From an uncultured Pseudomonadota bacterium (GTDB lineage Bacteria; Pseudomonadota; Gammaproteobacteria; Burkholderiales; Usitatibacteraceae), in the NCBI GenBank assembly GCA_937898635.1, contig CALEJW010000130.1, forward strand, positions 1 to 6,722: a DNA stretch of 6,722 nucleotides. The letters are read 5' to 3'. Under the pieces are notes generated by a model. The model worked only from the letters and a program-made list of their open reading frames with translations. It did not search any database and was not told the DNA's origin. Below are positions 1 to 5,848 of the stretch, piece by piece (the first letter of the stretch is position 1; each line of letters opens with the position of its first letter). A program made the translations under genes and the position numbers.

Positions 1-8
1 GCGAGGTA

Positions 9-14
9 TATGAT
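9..14 (+). promoter_or_regulatory. Possible -10 box for the small membrane-protein gene
   Basis: TATGAT matches five of six bases of the sigma-70 -10 consensus and lies about 45 bases before the preferred ATG at 60. The -35 region would fall outside the window, so it cannot be checked. An AT-rich hexamer stands out in this GC-rich sequence, but this is weak evidence alone. Confidence 0.25.
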
Positions 15-59
15 CGTTGCCACGCGGCAGTGCGGAAACCACGAGACCCGGGAGCCACC

Positions 60-323
60 ATGGGCGAAGAAAACTCCTCGCAGGAAGCGTCCGGACAGGA
101 CGCGCAGAGAAGCCTCGAGCAGAAGGCCCTTCGCAATGTCCGCGGCCTCGTCGACAGGATCGAGGCGGAAGAGGCGGGACGAAGCCGGTACCAGAAGAGA
201 CTCGTCGTCGCGCTCCTCGTCGCCTTCTCCGTGCTTGGCATTGCGCTCGTCGTGAGCATCGGCGGTACGCCCTCCGGCACGCAGGAGATCGTCGTTCCCG
301 CTCCGAAGACGCCGTCCCGCTAG
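60..323 (+). CDS. Small single-pass membrane protein of unknown function
   Basis: Encodes 87 residues. I do not recognise the family. The N-terminal 45 residues are hydrophilic and charged, with a probable amphipathic helix around residues 17-40. They are followed by basic RYQKR and a hydrophobic segment at about 47-67 (VVALLVAFSVLGIALVVSI), then a short polar, proline-rich tail. Positive residues before the segment predict a cytoplasmic N-terminus and a periplasmic tail of about 20 residues. The ATG at 60 is preferred over the in-frame GTG at 30, because GGGAG at 50-54 lies five bases ahead of it and the ten extra residues look non-coding. It converges on the large flavoprotein gene, with 37 bases between stops. 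It could be a membrane anchor or small accessory protein of an upstream gene not visible here. No signal peptidase site or lipobox was seen. Confidence 0.6.
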   Translation: MGEENSSQEASGQDAQRSLEQKALRNVRGLVDRIEAEEAGRSRYQKRLVVALLVAFSVLGIALVVSIGGTPSGTQEIVVPAPKTPSR

Positions 324-331
324 GACGGCGA

Positions 332-358
332 TCCCGGCCTCGCCGGCGACGGCCGGGA
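332..358. terminator. GC hairpin between convergent genes, possible shared terminator
   Basis: TCCCGGCC (332-339) pairs perfectly with GGCCGGGA (351-358) around an 11-base loop, giving an 8-bp stem. It lies eight bases after the stop of the small membrane-protein gene and just past the stop of the minus-strand flavoprotein gene, where a bidirectional terminator would sit. There is no T tract on either strand, so intrinsic termination would be weak; it may instead protect 3' ends. Confidence 0.45.
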
Positions 359-360
359 GT

Positions 361-3300
361 TCAGTCCGCCGCCGCCCGGTGCCCCAGCCGCTGCAGGCAG
401 CGGTCCACCCACATCGCGGTGAGCTTTTCCTGCACGGAGTTCTGCCCGAGCCGCGAGCGCAGCGCGCCGAAGTCCACGTGGTCGAGCGCCTGGTCCTGGT
501 TGAAGCAGGAGAAGACGTAGGTCGTCTTTCCCGTCGCGGGGTCCTTGTGCGGCTGCAGGCACTGCGCGCAGATCTCCTTCATCATGCACTGCATCGGCGA
601 GTTGATGGAGCCCACCGCCACGTGCGTGGGCTTGAGGTGCGGCGCGAGGACGCCGTGGCGCGCGCCGGCGACCGCGGCCATCATCGCGTCGGACCCGATA
701 ACGATGAGCCGGTCCGCGTCCTTCAGCGCGATCGTCGGGTCGCCCAGGCGGCCTTCCGCGTGTGCCCTCATCGCGTCCACGATGTTCCCGGTGAACGCCT
801 TGTCCTGCGGCCGGCCCGGCGCGAACCCCGGCGCCTCGTCGCAGCACCACACGATCTCCTCGGCCGCGGCCTCGATCTGCTCGACCTTGTAGCGGTCGAC
901 GCGCTTCTTGTAGCCGGCGAAGTAGAGCACGCGGGAGCCCGCCGCGCGCAGCGCCGCGCCGATGGAGAAGAGCACCGCGTTGCCCAGGCCGCCGCCCACG
1001 AGCACGACCGTCTCCCCGCCGGGCGTCTCGGTGGGCGAGCCCGTCGGGCCCATGAGGATCACGGGCTCCCCGGGTTCCAGCAGGGCGCACAGGTCGCTCG
1101 AGCCGCCCATCTCCAGCACGATCGTGGAGACGAGGCCCTGCTCGCGGTCCACCCACGCGCCGGTGAGGGCGAGCCCTTCCATCGCGAGGCAGGTGCCGTC
1201 GACGCGCGCGGCGAGCGTCTCGAAATTCTGCAGCCGGAAGAACTGGCCGGGCCGGAACTGCCGCGCCGCCTGGGGCGCGTGCAGCACGACCTCGACGATG
1301 GTGGGCGTGAGCCGCTCGACGCGGTGCACGCGCGCGCGGAAGAGGCCGTTCAGCTTCGCGAGGAAGGCCTCGGCATCCGCGGCGGGACGCGCGGGGCGCC
1401 GCTCCAGCACGCGGCTCACCACGGGATAGCCCTGCTTGGCCGAGCCCATGGCCTTCACGACGTTGCCGGAAAAGGAAGGGTGCAGGTCGCCGAAGTAGCT
1501 GATGTAGCGCTCCTGGGCGTCCCGCGCGAGCAGCATGTCCGCCACGGCGGGCTTCGTGGAGCGCTCGGGGGTGACGGGATTGCCGTCCTCGTCGACGGCG
1601 CGGAAGTAGCGTCCGTCCAGGACATAGCGCCCCGGCTCCTCCCGGGCGAGCACCGTGTTGGGCTGGGTGCCGGCCGCGAGGAGGATGCTCCGCGCCGGCA
1701 GCGTGTGCTCCGTCTCCTCGGGCGCGGCGCCGGCCCGGGCGACGAGAGCCTTCGCATGGCCGAAGCGGTCCACCTCGACGCGCACCGGGGTGAGCCCTTC
1801 CGCGAAACGCACGCCTTCCTCGAGGGCCTTCTCGATCTCCTCGTGGTTGAGGGTGTAGCTGGGGCTGTCGATCATGCGGCGGCGGTAGGCGATGGTCGCT
1901 CCGCCCCAGGACTGGAGGAGTTCCAGCACGCGGGGCGCCCTGTTTTCGCGCGCGGCGGCGGCGCGTTCCTCGCGAATGGCGCGGGCGTGGGCCATGAACT
2001 CGGCGGCGATCTCGCGCTCTTCGTCGCGCCAGGCCGCCTGCACGCGCGCTTCTCCCATCTCCTTCACGAGCGTCTCGTGGCGCGCGAGGAACTTCTCCAC
2101 CTGCACGGGGTAGTAGGCGAGCGACTCCGTCGCCGTGTCGATGGCCGTGAGGCCGCCGCCCACCACCACGATCGGCATGCGCAGCTGCATGTTCGCGATC
2201 GACTCGGTGCGCGCCGCACCCGTGAGTTGCAGCGCCATGAGGAAGTCGGAGGCCGTCCGGACTCCCCGGGCGAGTCCGTTGGGCAGGTCGAGGATCGTGG
2301 GCTTGCCCGCCCCGGCCGCGAGCGCGATGTGGTCGAAGCCCAGCTCGAAGGCGCCGTCGGTCGAGAGCGTGCCGCCGAAGCGGATGCCGCCGAAGAGCGC
2401 GAACTCGCGCCGGCGCTCGACGAGGAGGCGCGCCATCTTGAGGAAGTTCTTGTCCCAGCGCACGGTGATGCCGTACTCGGCCACGCCGCCGAAGCCCGCC
2501 ATCACGCGATCGTCCAGCGGCTCGCGAAGCGTGGCGATGTCGCGCACGGGCCGGAAAGGCACGCGATTGCCGGCGGCGTCCACGCCGGAGAGGGAAGGGT
2601 CGAGCGGCTCGATCTTCAGCCCGTCGATCCCGACGACGGTGTGGCCGTCGTTCATGAGGTGGTGCGCCGTCGTGAAGCCCGCCGGACCCATGCCCACCAT
2701 CAGCACCCGCTTGCCGGTGGCGGGGCGGGGCAGGGGGCGGCGCAGGTTGAGCGGGTTCCAGCGCGTGAGGAGCCCGTAGATCTCGAAGCCCCAGGGCAGG
2801 CCGAGCACGTCCTTGAGCGTCCTCGTCTCCGCCTGCGGGATGTTCACCGGGTCCTGCCGCTGGTAGATGCACGACTTCATGCAGTCGTTGCAGATGCGGT
2901 GCCCGGTCGCGCAGACGATCGGGTTGTCCACGGTGATCATCGCCAGCGCGCCGATCGCGACTCCCTCGGCCTTCAGCTTGTGGAACTCCGAGATGCGCTC
3001 CTCCAGCGGGCAGCCGGCCAGGGGCTCGCCGAAGGCGCTCTTCTTGAAGGCGACCTTGCCGTTCTCGTCGGGCTTTTCCTTCAGGCCCTTCGAGCAGGAG
3101 TCCTTGCCCTGTTCGTGGCAGATGATGCAGTAGTTCGCCTCGCCGAGCGCCGCGGTGAGGCCCATGCCGGGATCGGTGAGCGCGAAGCCCTCGCGGCGGC
3201 GCAGGTGCCCGATCGTGTGCACGGGGAATCCGGTCGAAGTGTCCGTGGTGACGGGCACGAGGCGCAGCGGCTCCACTTTCTGCGGCGGCTTGAAGAGCAC

Positions 3301-3873
3301 CCCGGCGCGATTGCGGCGCCGGCCCTCGGCGGTGTGCGCGGCCCAGGCGCAGTAGCGCTCCGCGAGCGCGAGGGCGTCGGCATTCGCGGCTTCGTCCGCC
3401 TGCCAGTCGAGCACGGCGCGCGAGAAGGCGAGCTCCTCGAACTTGCCGCCGAGCCGGGCGGCGAGCTCCGCCTCCAGCGCGGGTCCGTCGAGCGTGGCGG
3501 CCTCGTCGGCCTTGATCTTGAGCATCGCCCGGCGCTGCACGAACTTGCGCTTGACGCGGAAGAGCGGCTCGCACTCGGTGTGCCGGGCCACGAGGCGGTC
3601 GACCTCGGCGTGGATGCCGAAGAGCTCCGCGACGAAGTCGTCCAGGATCGGCGCGACCGCGAGCAGGAGCTCGGCTTCCTCCTTCGCGGCGAGGGAAACG
3701 GGAGCGGCCCGGGCGGCCACGAGGCGGGCATGCACCGCCGGATCCGCCGCTTCGAGCGCAACCAGGAATCGCGCATCGAGCCGCGCCAGTCCCTCGGTCT
3801 CGTAGAGGTCTTCGAACCGCGTGTCGAAGGAAAGCGGGAGCGTGGCGTCGGAGGGTTCGGTGCGGGCGGTCAT
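361..3873 (-). CDS. Large iron-sulfur flavoprotein, NfnB(GltD)-NfnA(PyrK)-like single-chain fusion
   Basis: Encodes 1170 residues. Residues 1-245 are helix-rich with no recognised domain. Residues 249-345 resemble the GltD/NfnB iron-sulfur domain: Cys249, 252, 260, 288 (in GCPLEERI), then Cys321, 328, 331, 335 and a downstream DPVNI. These are exactly eight cysteines, enough for two [4Fe-4S] clusters. A dinucleotide-binding GMGPAG (394-399) follows, then GGGLTAID (572-579), YRRR (663-666) and LLAAGTQPNT (731-740), as in GltD-type reductases. From about 835 the chain becomes PyrK/NfnA-like: RPGQFFRLQ (874-882), a Gly-rich nucleotide site at 960-966, IGSDAMM (1059-1065), and a C-terminal cluster motif Cys1096, 1102, 1105, 1123. 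Known NfnAB couples NADH, NADPH and ferredoxin by flavin-based bifurcation in the cytoplasm. A similar NAD(P)H-linked electron-transfer role is inferred; bifurcation is unproven. ATG at 3873 has only a weak GGGAA Shine-Dalgarno. No signal peptide or membrane segment is seen. Confidence 0.93.
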   Translation of the reverse strand: MTARTEPSDATLPLSFDTRFEDLYETEGLARLDARFLVALEAADPAVHARLVAARAAPVSLAAKEEAELLLAVAPILDDFVAELFGIHAEVDRLVARHTECEPLFRVKRKFVQRRAMLKIKADEAATLDGPALEAELAARLGGKFEELAFSRAVLDWQADEAANADALALAERYCAWAAHTAEGRRRNRAGVLFKPPQKVEPLRLVPVTTDTSTGFPVHTIGHLRRREGFALTDPGMGLTAALGEANYCIICHEQGKDSCSKGLKEKPDENGKVAFKKSAFGEPLAGCPLEERISEFHKLKAEGVAIGALAMITVDNPIVCATGHRICNDCMKSCIYQRQDPVNIPQAETRTLKDVLGLPWGFEIYGLLTRWNPLNLRRPLPRPATGKRVLMVGMGPAGFTTAHHLMNDGHTVVGIDGLKIEPLDPSLSGVDAAGNRVPFRPVRDIATLREPLDDRVMAGFGGVAEYGITVRWDKNFLKMARLLVERRREFALFGGIRFGGTLSTDGAFELGFDHIALAAGAGKPTILDLPNGLARGVRTASDFLMALQLTGAARTESIANMQLRMPIVVVGGGLTAIDTATESLAYYPVQVEKFLARHETLVKEMGEARVQAAWRDEEREIAAEFMAHARAIREERAAAARENRAPRVLELLQSWGGATIAYRRRMIDSPSYTLNHEEIEKALEEGVRFAEGLTPVRVEVDRFGHAKALVARAGAAPEETEHTLPARSILLAAGTQPNTVLAREEPGRYVLDGRYFRAVDEDGNPVTPERSTKPAVADMLLARDAQERYISYFGDLHPSFSGNVVKAMGSAKQGYPVVSRVLERRPARPAADAEAFLAKLNGLFRARVHRVERLTPTIVEVVLHAPQAARQFRPGQFFRLQNFETLAARVDGTCLAMEGLALTGAWVDREQGLVSTIVLEMGGSSDLCALLEPGEPVILMGPTGSPTETPGGETVVLVGGGLGNAVLFSIGAALRAAGSRVLYFAGYKKRVDRYKVEQIEAAAEEIVWCCDEAPGFAPGRPQDKAFTGNIVDAMRAHAEGRLGDPTIALKDADRLIVIGSDAMMAAVAGARHGVLAPHLKPTHVAVGSINSPMQCMMKEICAQCLQPHKDPATGKTTYVFSCFNQDQALDHVDFGALRSRLGQNSVQEKLTAMWVDRCLQRLGHRAAAD

Positions 3874-3932
3874 CGGATTCCCATGCTCGGCGCGGGGTCA
3901 ATCGCGGGCGCCATGGAGCTGCAAAGCGCGTT

Positions 3933-3938
3933 ATTTTA
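3933..3938 (-). promoter_or_regulatory. Possible -10 box of the flavoprotein gene
   Basis: On the minus strand this reads TAAAAT, five of six bases of TATAAT, in an AT-rich patch that is exceptional for this region. It would give a leader of roughly 50 bases before the ATG at 3873. No good -35 hexamer is found 16-18 bases upstream. That space is occupied by the palindrome at 3942-3976, which suggests regulator-assisted rather than constitutive transcription. Confidence 0.35.
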
Positions 3939-3941
3939 GCC

Positions 3942-3976
3942 GAGCCTGATGCACCATGCTGCGCTGCATCAGCCTC
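3942..3976. repeat. Imperfect 35-bp palindrome, candidate operator
   Basis: CTGATGCA (3946-3953) and TGCATCAG (3965-3972) are perfect inverted copies around an 11-base spacer. Beyond a single C:C mismatch the symmetry continues with GAG (3942-3944) and CTC (3974-3976), so 11 of 12 arm positions match. It lies three bases from the minus-strand TAAAAT, covering the expected -35 position of the flavoprotein gene, and about 30 bases before the possible -35 of the plus-strand unit. A binding site for a dimeric regulator is the best reading. An RNA hairpin is the alternative. I do not recognise the motif as that of a named regulator. Confidence 0.5.
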
Positions 3977-4007
3977 CCGATGGCGGGCGAGCGGGAGCAA
4001 ATCCGGC

Positions 4008-4035
4008 TTTCAAGGCGGGCGGTATCCACTATCAT
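4008..4035 (+). promoter_or_regulatory. Possible sigma-70 promoter for the small ORF/transglutaminase unit
   Basis: TTTCAA (4008-4013, three of six matches to TTGACA) and TATCAT (4030-4035, five of six matches to TATAAT) are separated by 16 bases. Transcription would start near 4042, about 33 bases before the small ORF and about 155 before the transglutaminase-like gene. The -35 is weak, so the call rests mainly on the -10 and on position. Confidence 0.35.
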
Positions 4036-4042
4036 CGCGTTT

Positions 4043-4058
4043 GCGGCCACAGGGCCGC
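4043..4058 (+). promoter_or_regulatory. Short 5'-UTR hairpin
   Basis: GCGGCC (4043-4048) and GGCCGC (4053-4058) form a perfect 6-bp stem with an ACAG tetraloop. If transcription begins near 4042 the stem would lie at the very 5' end of the message, six bases before the AGGAG of the small ORF. It may stabilise the 5' end or affect ribosome access. Short GC stems are common by chance in such sequence. Confidence 0.3.
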
Positions 4059-4074
4059 CTCTCCAGGAGCTCCC

Positions 4075-4185
4075 ATGATCGTCCCGAGCCGTTCGCGAAC
4101 CCGGAGAAGCCTCATGTCCGCCCCGTTGACCTGCGGCGGCTGCGGCTCCCGAAACGATTTCGCGCCCTGTCATCATCACGACTGA
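4075..4185 (+). CDS. Short Cys/His-rich peptide or leader peptide, hypothetical
   Basis: A 36-codon frame with a strong AGGAG (4065-4069) five bases before the ATG. A second in-frame ATG at 4114 also has a GGAG (4103-4106) seven bases ahead and would give 23 residues. The first 13 residues are Arg/Ser-rich. The last part holds CGGCG (residues 20-24) and ends in PCHHHD, so three cysteines and three consecutive histidines fall in the last 17 residues, a plausible metal-binding arrangement. The stop is 12 bases before the transglutaminase start, overlapping the zone where its Shine-Dalgarno (AAAGGA, 4187-4192) lies, which suits translational coupling or a regulatory leader. I do not recognise a family. 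It could be a chance frame; the two ribosome sites and the residue pattern favour translation. Confidence 0.4.
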   Translation: MIVPSRSRTRRSLMSAPLTCGGCGSRNDFAPCHHHD

Positions 4186-4197
4186 GAAAGGATTCCC

Positions 4198-5280
4198 ATG
4201 TTCCGTCGCGACTTCCTCCGCCTTGCCGGCCTTTCCGCTTCCGGTCTCGTCCTTCCCTCCGCAGTCTCCCGCGCCTTCGCGCAGTCCCCCGCCGATACCT
4301 GGCGGACCTTCGAGGTGACCACCCGCGTCGAGGTGCTCAAGCCCGCCGGCCGCACGCGCGTCTGGCTGCCCACGCCCCTCACGGTCGATACCCCGTACCA
4401 GAAGTCGCTGGGCAGCACGTTCAACGCCGAAGGCGCCGAGGGAAAGGCGTCCGCCGACCCGGCCTGGGGCATGGGCATCGTCTGGGCCGAGTGGGCCGAA
4501 GGGACGAAGCCGGTCCTCACGCTGGTGAGCCGCTTCGCGACGCGAGACGTCGCGGTGGACCTCGCGAAACCGCGCAAGGTCGCGGCCGACCGGGCCGAGC
4601 TGGCGCGCTACCTCAAGGCGACCGAGCTGCTCCCGACGGACGGCATCGTGAAGTCGACGGCGATGGAGGTCACGAGGGGTGCCAAGGGCGACCTCGAGAA
4701 GGCGCGCGCGATCTACGACTGGATCTGCGACAACACCTTCCGCAATCCGAAGACGCGCGGCTGCGGCACCGGAGACATCAAGTACATGCTGGAGTCGAGG
4801 AACCTGAGCGGCAAGTGCGCCGACCTCAACGCGCTCTACGTCGGGCTGGCGCGGGCCGCCGGGCTGCCCGCCCGCGACGTCTACGGCATCCGCGTGGCGA
4901 AGTCCGCGCACGGCTACAAGAGCCTGGGCGCCGGGACGGAGAACATCACCAAGGCGCAACATTGCCGTGCCGAGGTCCACGTGGGCGGCTACGGCTGGGT
5001 CCCGGTGGACCCCGCCGACGTGCGCAAGGTCGTCCTCGAGGAGCCGCCCGGCAACCTGCCGCTCGGCGACGAGAAGGTCACCAAGGCGCGCGCGCGGCTG
5101 TTCGGCTCGTGGGAGATGAACTGGCTCGCCTACAACTTCGCCCACGACGTGGCGCTGCCCGGGGCGGCGAAGGGGCCGGTGCCCTTCTTCATGTACCCGC
5201 AATGCGAGACCGCGGAAGGCCGGCTCGACAGCCTCGACCCGGACAACTTCAAGTACCAGATCACTTCCCGCGAGATCTGA
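4198..5280 (+). CDS. Tat-exported transglutaminase-like (papain-fold) protein
   Basis: Encodes 360 residues. The N-terminus MFRRDFLRLAG carries a twin-arginine motif (Arg3-Arg4, Phe6, Leu7), a hydrophobic stretch and a probable cleavage after AFA (28), so the protein should reach the periplasm folded. Residues 34-130 form a beta-rich N-terminal part. The transglutaminase-like core lies at about 165-275: a helix with YDWICDNT (173-180), the active-site LSGKCADLNALYVGLARAAG with Cys207, then HCRAEV with His255 and VPVDPAD with Asp271. Cys-His-Asp is therefore complete. Such bacterial proteins act as peptidases or amidases or as cross-linking enzymes; the substrate here cannot be read from sequence. 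The ATG has AAAGGA five bases before it and follows the Cys/His small ORF. The downstream neighbour is an exported thioredoxin-like protein, which could keep Cys207 reduced in the periplasm (inference). Confidence 0.93.
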   Translation: MFRRDFLRLAGLSASGLVLPSAVSRAFAQSPADTWRTFEVTTRVEVLKPAGRTRVWLPTPLTVDTPYQKSLGSTFNAEGAEGKASADPAWGMGIVWAEWAEGTKPVLTLVSRFATRDVAVDLAKPRKVAADRAELARYLKATELLPTDGIVKSTAMEVTRGAKGDLEKARAIYDWICDNTFRNPKTRGCGTGDIKYMLESRNLSGKCADLNALYVGLARAAGLPARDVYGIRVAKSAHGYKSLGAGTENITKAQHCRAEVHVGGYGWVPVDPADVRKVVLEEPPGNLPLGDEKVTKARARLFGSWEMNWLAYNFAHDVALPGAAKGPVPFFMYPQCETAEGRLDSLDPDNFKYQITSREI

Positions 5281-5288
5281 CCCACGAA

Positions 5289-5310
5289 GGGCCGCGCGCA
5301 GGCGCGGCCC
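5289..5310 (+). terminator. Perfect GC hairpin between transglutaminase-like and tlpA-like genes
   Basis: GGGCCGCGC (5289-5297) pairs with GCGCGGCCC (5302-5310) around a GCAG tetraloop, a perfect 9-bp all-GC stem eight bases after the stop at 5280. No T run follows, so it is not a classical intrinsic terminator. It ends only seven bases before the ATG at 5318 and takes the place of a Shine-Dalgarno. It could attenuate read-through, stabilise the upstream message, or block initiation of the next gene. Confidence 0.5.
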
Positions 5311-5317
5311 CGTCCGC

Positions 5318-5848
5318 ATGCTTCATCGTCGAACATTCCTGGTCGCCGCGGCGATCCTGGCCGTGTCGTGCTCCGCAGGCGCCGCGGAACCGTTGCGCCC
5401 GTCCCGGATGGGCGCCGCGCCGCCGCTCGCGCTGGCCACGCCGGCGGGAGGGCGGATCGACCTCGCGAGGCTTCGGGGCAAGGTGGTGCTCGTGAACTTC
5501 TGGGCCACCTGGTGCGCGCCCTGCGTCGAGGAGATGCCGGCGCTCGCGCGCCTGCGCACCCGCCTGTCGTCCCGCGGGTTCGAGGTCCTGGCGGTGAACC
5601 AGGGCGAGATGCCCGCCCGCGTCGAGGCCTTCGTCGAGCGCACGGGGCTGGACCTGCCGATCCTCATGGACCGGGACAAGGCTGCCGCGAAGGCCTGGAA
5701 GGTGAGGGCGCTGCCGACGACATTCGTCATCGACGCGGCCGGGCGCATTCGCCTTTCCGCCGAAGGGGAACTCGACACCGGGGAGGCGCTCGAGGCGGCG
5801 ATCGTCCCGCTGCTGCCGCGCGAGGCTCCTTCGCGCGCCTCGCGATGA
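5318..5848 (+). CDS. TlpA/ResA-type periplasmic thioredoxin-like protein
   Basis: Encodes 176 residues. The N-terminus has HRRTFLVAAAILAVSCSAG, a signal region with a Tat-like RRTFL (4-8) and either cleavage near AGAA (20-23) or, less likely, lipid attachment at Cys18 (AVSC, an imperfect lipobox). The thioredoxin fold follows: the LRGKVVLVNFWATWCAPCVEE region carries the redox pair Cys66 and Cys69 in WCAPC, and the cis-proline loop is ALPTTFVID with Pro133. The WCAPC motif and short exported form fit the TlpA/ResA family, which reduces disulfides outside the cytoplasm, for instance in cytochrome maturation. The partner here is unknown; no DsbD/CcdA-type electron donor is in the window. It starts 37 bases after the transglutaminase-like gene, lacks a clear Shine-Dalgarno, and its TGA overlaps the egtD start as ATGA. 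Confidence 0.92.
   Translation: MLHRRTFLVAAAILAVSCSAGAAEPLRPSRMGAAPPLALATPAGGRIDLARLRGKVVLVNFWATWCAPCVEEMPALARLRTRLSSRGFEVLAVNQGEMPARVEAFVERTGLDLPILMDRDKAAAKAWKVRALPTTFVIDAAGRIRLSAEGELDTGEALEAAIVPLLPREAPSRASR
5819..5844 (+). promoter_or_regulatory. Perfect hairpin abutting the egtD start codon
   Basis: CGCGAGGC (5819-5826) pairs perfectly with GCCTCGCG (5837-5844) over a 10-base loop. The stem lies within the last codons of the tlpA-like gene and ends on the base before the egtD ATG (5845). There is no Shine-Dalgarno for egtD. A ribosome finishing tlpA would melt the stem and could reinitiate at ATGA, so it may enforce translational coupling. The function is an inference; the pairing is seen directly. 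Confidence 0.45.

Noticed and set aside
30..59. GTG start 10 codons upstream for the small membrane-protein gene
   Set aside because: No ribosome site is seen before it, while GGGAG is well placed for the ATG at 60.
379..3939. 1186-residue plus-strand open frame opposite the flavoprotein gene
   Set aside because: It is antisense to a gene with clear FAD, NAD and Fe-S motifs. Its product is His/Arg/Val-rich with no recognisable domain, as expected from GC-rich complementary codons.
3946..3972. LysR-type T-N11-A reading of the palindrome
   Set aside because: The spacer is flanked by A and T in the opposite order, so the usual T-N11-A pattern does not fit; regulator class left open.
320..4000. 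1226-residue minus-strand open frame in another phase
   Set aside because: Its product is almost entirely Arg, Ala, Gly and Pro with no motifs; it is a frame shadow of the real 1170-residue gene.
3949..4185. Longer 78-residue version of the Cys/His small ORF
   Set aside because: Its start lies inside the palindrome, upstream of the likely transcription start, and has no Shine-Dalgarno; the ATG at 4075 has a strong one.
3931..5319. 462-residue minus-strand open frame
   Set aside because: Antisense to the transglutaminase-like gene, whose Tat signal and catalytic Cys-His-Asp are intact; no motif in the antisense product.
4041..5495. 484-residue plus-strand open frame
   Set aside because: Shadow frame of the transglutaminase-like gene; Arg/Pro/Gly-rich and without domain features.
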